Source of the DNA: CFX5 sp964568485
GTDB taxonomy: Bacteria > Chloroflexota > Anaerolineae > Caldilineales > Caldilineaceae
Length of the DNA stretch: 13,266 nt
NCBI GenBank assembly: GCA_964568485.1
Contig: CAZMRA010000134.1
Location: forward strand, 1 to 13,266
Reading direction: 5' to 3'
Each line of letters begins with the position of its first letter. Within the stretch, counting starts at the first letter, position 1. The position numbers and the translations under genes are program-made. Shown in pieces: positions 7,264 to 13,266 of this stretch. Under the pieces are notes generated by a model. The model saw nothing but the letters and a program-made list of their open reading frames with translations. It was not told the origin of the DNA and did no database searches.

Positions 7264-7301
7264 ACGGATAGACATTTGTCCTGGCAATGCGTTCGTAGTG
7301 G

Positions 7302-7316
7302 CCTGGCTTGGCCAGG
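7302..7316 (+). repeat. Compact hairpin just before the S8 protease start
   Basis: CCTGGC (7302-7307) and GCCAGG (7311-7316) pair perfectly around a 3-nt loop. The right arm covers most of AGGG (7314-7317), the Shine-Dalgarno that an in-frame ATG at 7323 would use, while GGAG at 7325-7328 stays free. This favours the ATG at 7335. The rest of the 7199-7334 gap shows no convincing promoter. Confidence 0.4.
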
Positions 7317-7334
7317 GTATCGATGGAGTGTCCC

Positions 7335-13266
<5,932 letters not shown>

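Overview
The window looks like a chromosomal stretch from a Chloroflexota bacterium, probably class Chloroflexia. The basis is indirect: large acidic or repeat-built secreted proteins, a Deg-like protease fused to an SH3b domain, an S8 protease with a long CARDB array, and a secreted protein ending in a YLPL-type tail that I associate with exported proteins of this phylum. No rRNA, tRNA, CRISPR array, transposase or integration site is visible. All supported genes lie on the + strand.

Layout. (1) 1-473: C-terminal part of an AI-2E-family membrane transporter, cut by the window edge. (2) 474-685: AT-rich gap with a plausible sigma70 promoter and a 7-bp perfect inverted repeat. (3) 686-1684: class I mannose-6-phosphate isomerase (manA). 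(4) 1743-5057: large secreted HtrA/Deg-like serine protease with a PDZ domain, three copies of a cysteine-paired domain, an SH3b domain and an extra C-terminal domain. It is followed by a strong intrinsic terminator at 5091-5125. (5) 5183-6007: pgeF (YlmD/YfiH, formerly 'laccase domain' protein), possibly from a leaderless transcript. (6) 6044-7198: secreted protein of unknown function with a carbohydrate-binding-like N-terminal half, a fibronectin-III-like half and a YLPL tail. (7) 7199-7334: gap with two hairpins. (8) 7335 to past the right edge: secreted subtilisin-like protease with propeptide, S8 catalytic domain, FnIII-like domain, jelly-roll-like domain and at least ten complete CARDB repeats. 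This is the largest gene in the window and is not finished at its end.

How the genes may work together. manA is central sugar metabolism (fructose-6-P to mannose-6-P, feeding GDP-mannose and surface glycans). pgeF is a cytoplasmic purine nucleoside phosphorylase-type enzyme linked to peptidoglycan quality control. The other three complete or near-complete genes encode exported proteins: two serine proteases of unrelated clans and one binding-type protein. The 36-bp gap between pgeF and the 6044 gene allows co-transcription; otherwise the genes look like separate units. I see no defence, mobile or biosynthetic system. The points most worth following are the architectures of the two large secreted proteases and the internal history of the CARDB array.
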